DNA of 64,000 bases from Variovorax paradoxus (lineage in GTDB: Bacteria > Pseudomonadota > Gammaproteobacteria > Burkholderiales > Burkholderiaceae_C). Below, piece by piece: positions 61,801-64,000 of the stretch. The stretch is from positions 2,309,001 to 2,373,000 of the forward strand of contig NZ_CP091716.1 in the NCBI RefSeq assembly GCF_022009635.1, in the 5' to 3' direction. The position numbers and the translations under genes are program-made. Each line of letters begins with the position of its first letter. The stretch's first letter is position 1. Below the pieces are notes generated by a model. That model ran no database searches. It saw only the letters and a program-made list of their open reading frames with translations, and had not been told where the DNA came from.

Positions 61801-62594
61801 GGCTCTTCCTGCTGCTGGCTGCGCGCGAAGGCCAATGGCAGCTCGGCCGTGTCGGCGCCGAGTGGTCGAGTTGGCAACTGCTGGGCTGGGCGATCGTGCC
61901 GGCCCTGGTGCTGTGGGCGATGCGCTCGCGCGCGCTGCTGCGGCGCTGGCCGCTGGCCGAGTACCGCCCCGCCTACCTGGAACTGGCCGCGACACCGGTG
62001 GCCGCCTATCTGCTCGCCTGGGTGTGGGTGACCAACGCCTTCAGCCCCGGCGACGCGGCGCCGCTGCCTTATGTGCCGCTGCTGAACCCGCTCGAACTTG
62101 CGCAATGGCTGGTGCTGTTCGCGCTGGTGCTGTGGTGGCGCGCGCTGCCGCCGAGGTCGTTCGCGCGCGTGCAGCCGATGGTCGCCAAGGGCGCGGCCGG
62201 CCTCACCGGTCTCGCGCTGCTGACCGGCATGGTGCTGCGCACCTGTCACCACTACGCGGGTGTCGAATGGCGCTTCGATGCGCTCTACGCCTCCTGGCTC
62301 ACGCAGGCGGCGCTGTCCATCACCTGGGCAATCTGCGGCGTGGTCGCGATGGTCCTCGGCCACTCGCGCCGGGTGCGCACGCTGTGGGTGGCGGGCGCGG
62401 CGCTGCTCGGCGTGGTGGTGCTGAAGCTGTTCTTCGTCGAGCTGGCGGAGCGGGGCGGGCTGTTCCGCATCGTGTCGTTCATCGCGGTGGGAGCCTTGCT
62501 CCTGCTGGTGGGGTACTTCGCGCCCGTGCCGCCGAAGCGGGAAGAGCAGCAAGAGCCGCCGGAGAAGGCGCCAGCGGAAGGCGGTGTGGCATGA
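58872..62594 (+). CDS. DUF2339 large multi-pass membrane protein
   Basis: A 1240-residue protein with an N-terminal membrane helix, a coiled-coil segment (about residues 65-95), a Pro-rich linker rich in PVPKPPVAAPAP-type sequence, and then more than 20 hydrophobic helices. This is the DUF2339 architecture. Function is unknown; it probably acts in the envelope. The ATG at 58872 follows CAGG closely. Its stop overlaps the DUF3999 gene by four bases. Confidence 0.87.
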   Translation: MWFIGIIAGLFIGALFESVPVALVLAVVGAFVLPQLLGKKKEKAPPHRTEAERIPGQAPADSATVDGGMMKLQRRVMELEQRVATLERRLTQGAGEVAAPTELPAAPEAMPAEISPPPAKPVEVARPQVAVVQVPEPSPKPEPVVAPVVPVPKPPVAAPAPVRRPPPPPSVPLRDRLPAPIANLIFGGNMLVKLGVLILFLGLAFLLRYTAERVTVPIELRYAAVALVGAGLLVLGWLLRKKRAGYALILQGAGIGVFYLTTLAAMKLSGLLPASVGFAFLFGVAVLSAALAVLQNAPVLAIVAALEGFAAPVLASTGSNQPVGLFTYLLVLDVGIVLIAWFRAWRVLNLIGFVGTFTLAAGWAHKYYTDDQYATVQPFLIVFFLLFTAIGLLFARRTLFDAPVQPAQPLATRALDTLRRAGRVDSSLVFGTPMVAFGMQVLLMRPWEYGAAFSAMALAAFYLVLGRMVFATQPRGLALLAEAYAIVGVIFGTLAIPLGLEGQWTGAAWAVEAAGMYWLGARQQRVYARAFSFLVFAGAVLKLLEATRLDAAPGHPLLDGSVIGPVLVAVSAFAMWAIHRRAKLDEGKGVEAVAGGALPWLGMAALTLLLWQWWTPPWAAAATAVLASVTFAVAIRFALLPLAQVSFGMQALAVAGFIATLHRTGEIVDGRVLESGWQGALAATVIALSVLGSAAWSMRQAHRAALARGVQPVWSTGNVVGVLAGVSLLHLAMLFQLSLAQAALLWPLTATVVLWVGLRMAHFPLAALAGVPQVISAVAFGATQSVELDAANAPAFASLHFWTPVVLGLAALLAGDWLRDEARPRVSEPAGTARKRWSNAWCAIPVVLWAPVVWGLGWWLFGMLGESVRVLDRHGLSIYVPAAAMAVALVTSALAALVAHRRDWQQLGRATIATLPGFGLIAAYCVVGGPTLFYVPSSALGWIAWPLALVWHLRLLRAQRQWFEAWVLQPFHVAGFWLFLLLAAREGQWQLGRVGAEWSSWQLLGWAIVPALVLWAMRSRALLRRWPLAEYRPAYLELAATPVAAYLLAWVWVTNAFSPGDAAPLPYVPLLNPLELAQWLVLFALVLWWRALPPRSFARVQPMVAKGAAGLTGLALLTGMVLRTCHHYAGVEWRFDALYASWLTQAALSITWAICGVVAMVLGHSRRVRTLWVAGAALLGVVVLKLFFVELAERGGLFRIVSFIAVGALLLLVGYFAPVPPKREEQQEPPEKAPAEGGVA

Positions 62595-64000
62595 ACCGGC
62601 ATCCTCCTGTTTCGATGCGCGCGCTTGGCGCGGGCGCCGCGCTCGTGGCAGTGATGGCGGGAAGCGCCTTCGCACAACCGGCGCCCACCGCGCCCATCGC
62701 GCTGCAGGGCGCGGGGCCGTACCACCGCCTGACGCTGCCGCTGACCATCTACAGCCGGGCGGCTTACGCCGACTTGCGCGACCTGCGGGTGCGCAACGCC
62801 GCCGGTCATGCCGTGCCCTATGCATGGCTGCGCAGCGAAGCCGCGACACCGCGAACCGCCTCGCGGAACGTGCCGATCTTCGCGCTGCCGGGCATCGACG
62901 CCAGCGCGGCGTCGGGCGATGCGGCACTCGCCTTCACGGTGCGCCCCGACGGCTCCCTGGCGCTGGACGGCAAGTCGGCCGCCGCGAGCCGGAAGACGAC
63001 CGACGCGGCCCAGTGGCTCATCGACCTGAGCCAGGTCAAGGGCAGTCTGCTGCAGGCGCGTTTCGAGATCGCGCCTGATGCACGCGGGCTGTTTGCCTTC
63101 CGCCTCGAAGCCAGCGACGACCTGCGGCGCTGGCGCCCCGTGGGCGATGAGGAGCAGCTCGTGCGGCTGGCTCACGGCGGCCAGACCATCGAGCGCCTCG
63201 CGGTCGACCTGGGCAACCTGCGCACGCGCTTCCTGCGTTTGCGCTGGAGCGATCCGCAGCACGGCGTGGCGCTGACCGGCGTGGGCATCGACAGCGTGCA
63301 GGAGGTCGAGCCGGTCGCGCCGCTTGAATGGTCGGCTGCCCTGAAGCCCGAGCGCTGCGCCGCCGACTACTGCGACTACCTGCTGCCGCGCGGCCTGCCG
63401 GTGCGGAGCCTGCGCGTCGACCTAGCCGACATCAACACCCTGGCGCAGGTCGCGATTTCTGGCCTGTCCGGTCCCGCGCCCGCGTCGTCATCGGCCGTGC
63501 CGCCGCAGCCGGTGCCGCGCAACCCGCTCTATGCGCTGCGGCATCAGCAGCGCCAGCCGGTCCAGCGCCCGGCCCTGGCGGACGAAACACCGCTTGTCGA
63601 CACCGTGGTGTACCGGCTCGCACAGGCCGGCGGCGAAGCGCGTTCGCCGGTGCTGGCGCTCGACGGGGCGGTGCACGCGCGGCTGCGGCTGCGCACCTCG
63701 GGCCCGGTGAGCGTGCTGGGTGCCACGCCGCCGAGCATCGCCGTGGGCGCGGTGCCGCGCACGCTGGTGTTCCTGGCGCAGGGCGCGGCGCCGTTCTCGC
63801 TGGCATGGCGTTCGGCGCCGGAGGCCGTGGGCACGTTGGAAGGCGCGGAACCCGGCGCGCCGCTGGCGCTGTCCACGCTGATCCCGGGTTATGCGGCGGA
63901 CAAGCCCGTCAGCGCCGACGACGCATCGGTCGAGCTGCCGCTGATGAGCGTTGCCGCCGCCGTGGCGCCTGCGGCCCAGGTGCCAGCCGCTCCCGTGCAG
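62591..64000 (+). CDS. DUF3999 family protein, 5' part (runs off the window)
   Basis: The frame opens at the ATG overlapping the DUF2339 stop and stays open for 470 codons to the window edge. It has a signal peptide (MRALGAGAALVAVMAGSAFA) and an extracytoplasmic beta-rich region with VRNAAGHAVPYAWLR and later RFLRLRWSDPQHGVALTGV. DUF3999 proteins are usually encoded next to DUF2339 proteins, which supports both calls. The C-terminal membrane helix expected in the family lies outside. Confidence 0.85.
   Translation, partial: MNRHPPVSMRALGAGAALVAVMAGSAFAQPAPTAPIALQGAGPYHRLTLPLTIYSRAAYADLRDLRVRNAAGHAVPYAWLRSEAATPRTASRNVPIFALPGIDASAASGDAALAFTVRPDGSLALDGKSAAASRKTTDAAQWLIDLSQVKGSLLQARFEIAPDARGLFAFRLEASDDLRRWRPVGDEEQLVRLAHGGQTIERLAVDLGNLRTRFLRLRWSDPQHGVALTGVGIDSVQEVEPVAPLEWSAALKPERCAADYCDYLLPRGLPVRSLRVDLADINTLAQVAISGLSGPAPASSSAVPPQPVPRNPLYALRHQQRQPVQRPALADETPLVDTVVYRLAQAGGEARSPVLALDGAVHARLRLRTSGPVSVLGATPPSIAVGAVPRTLVFLAQGAAPFSLAWRSAPEAVGTLEGAEPGAPLALSTLIPGYAADKPVSADDASVELPLMSVAAAVAPAAQVPAAPVQ

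Overview
The window is about 64 kb of chromosome from a high-GC betaproteobacterium. Conserved neighbourhoods (purM/hda/pcnB/folK, rpsP-rimM-trmD-rplS, rsgA-phhB-M48 peptidase next to orn), strongly G/C-biased third codon positions, and a very large auxin-type catabolic locus point to Burkholderiales, family Comamonadaceae, most likely Variovorax. The genus is an inference; no 16S gene is present.

1-19 kb is housekeeping: purM and hda (divergent), pcnB-folK, a DUF47 plus Pit phosphate-transport pair, a TM2 protein and a GNAT acetyltransferase, the rpsP-rimM-trmD-rplS ribosomal block with its own promoters and terminator, a NUDIX hydrolase, a CobD/CbiB-family protein, hisC, the minus-strand rsgA-phhB-M48 group, orn, and a DEAD-box RNA helicase behind a structured leader.

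19.0-22.8 kb is a tightly overlapping four-gene operon (opine-dehydrogenase-like, 3-hydroxyacyl-CoA dehydrogenase, an alpha/beta-hydrolase-fold protein lacking the usual catalytic Ser and His, an MDR oxidoreductase).

22.9-48.8 kb is the centrepiece: a MarR gene divergent from about 20 co-directional genes. They encode an indolepyruvate:ferredoxin-oxidoreductase-like pair, an FMN/2Fe-2S reductase with a Rieske oxygenase alpha/beta pair, two acyl-CoA ligases, a thiolase-fold protein lacking the usual Cys, a DUF35 protein fused to a degenerate SDR, an amide-ring hydrolase, three intact SDRs, a second Rieske pair, three paralogous periplasmic binding proteins, a Liv-type ABC transporter, a second MarR and a hotdog thioesterase. 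Content and order fit the auxin (indole-3-acetate) degradation locus iad described in Variovorax. The implied scheme is uptake by SBP/Liv ABC transporter, ring oxidation by reductase plus Rieske oxygenase, opening of the oxidised indole ring, CoA activation and side-chain removal towards an anthranilate-type product, under MarR control. Most individual steps are inferred. Both ends of the locus carry a similar ATTCA-N5/6-AAACATT element, a candidate shared operator.

48.8-54.2 kb is a looser accessory stretch: an XRE-like regulator facing a possible small ORF, tRNA-Arg(ACG), tRNA-His(GTG), tRNA-Lys(CTT), tRNA-Ala(CGC), an HNH endonuclease, small hypothetical proteins, an OmpR-type regulator without a phosphoacceptor Asp, and an SDR. 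54.2-64 kb returns to core functions: a formamidase-like hydrolase, guaC, a UvrD helicase with a glycine-rich insert, and a DUF2339/DUF3999 envelope pair cut by the window end. I saw no IS element, integrase, CRISPR array or replication origin.
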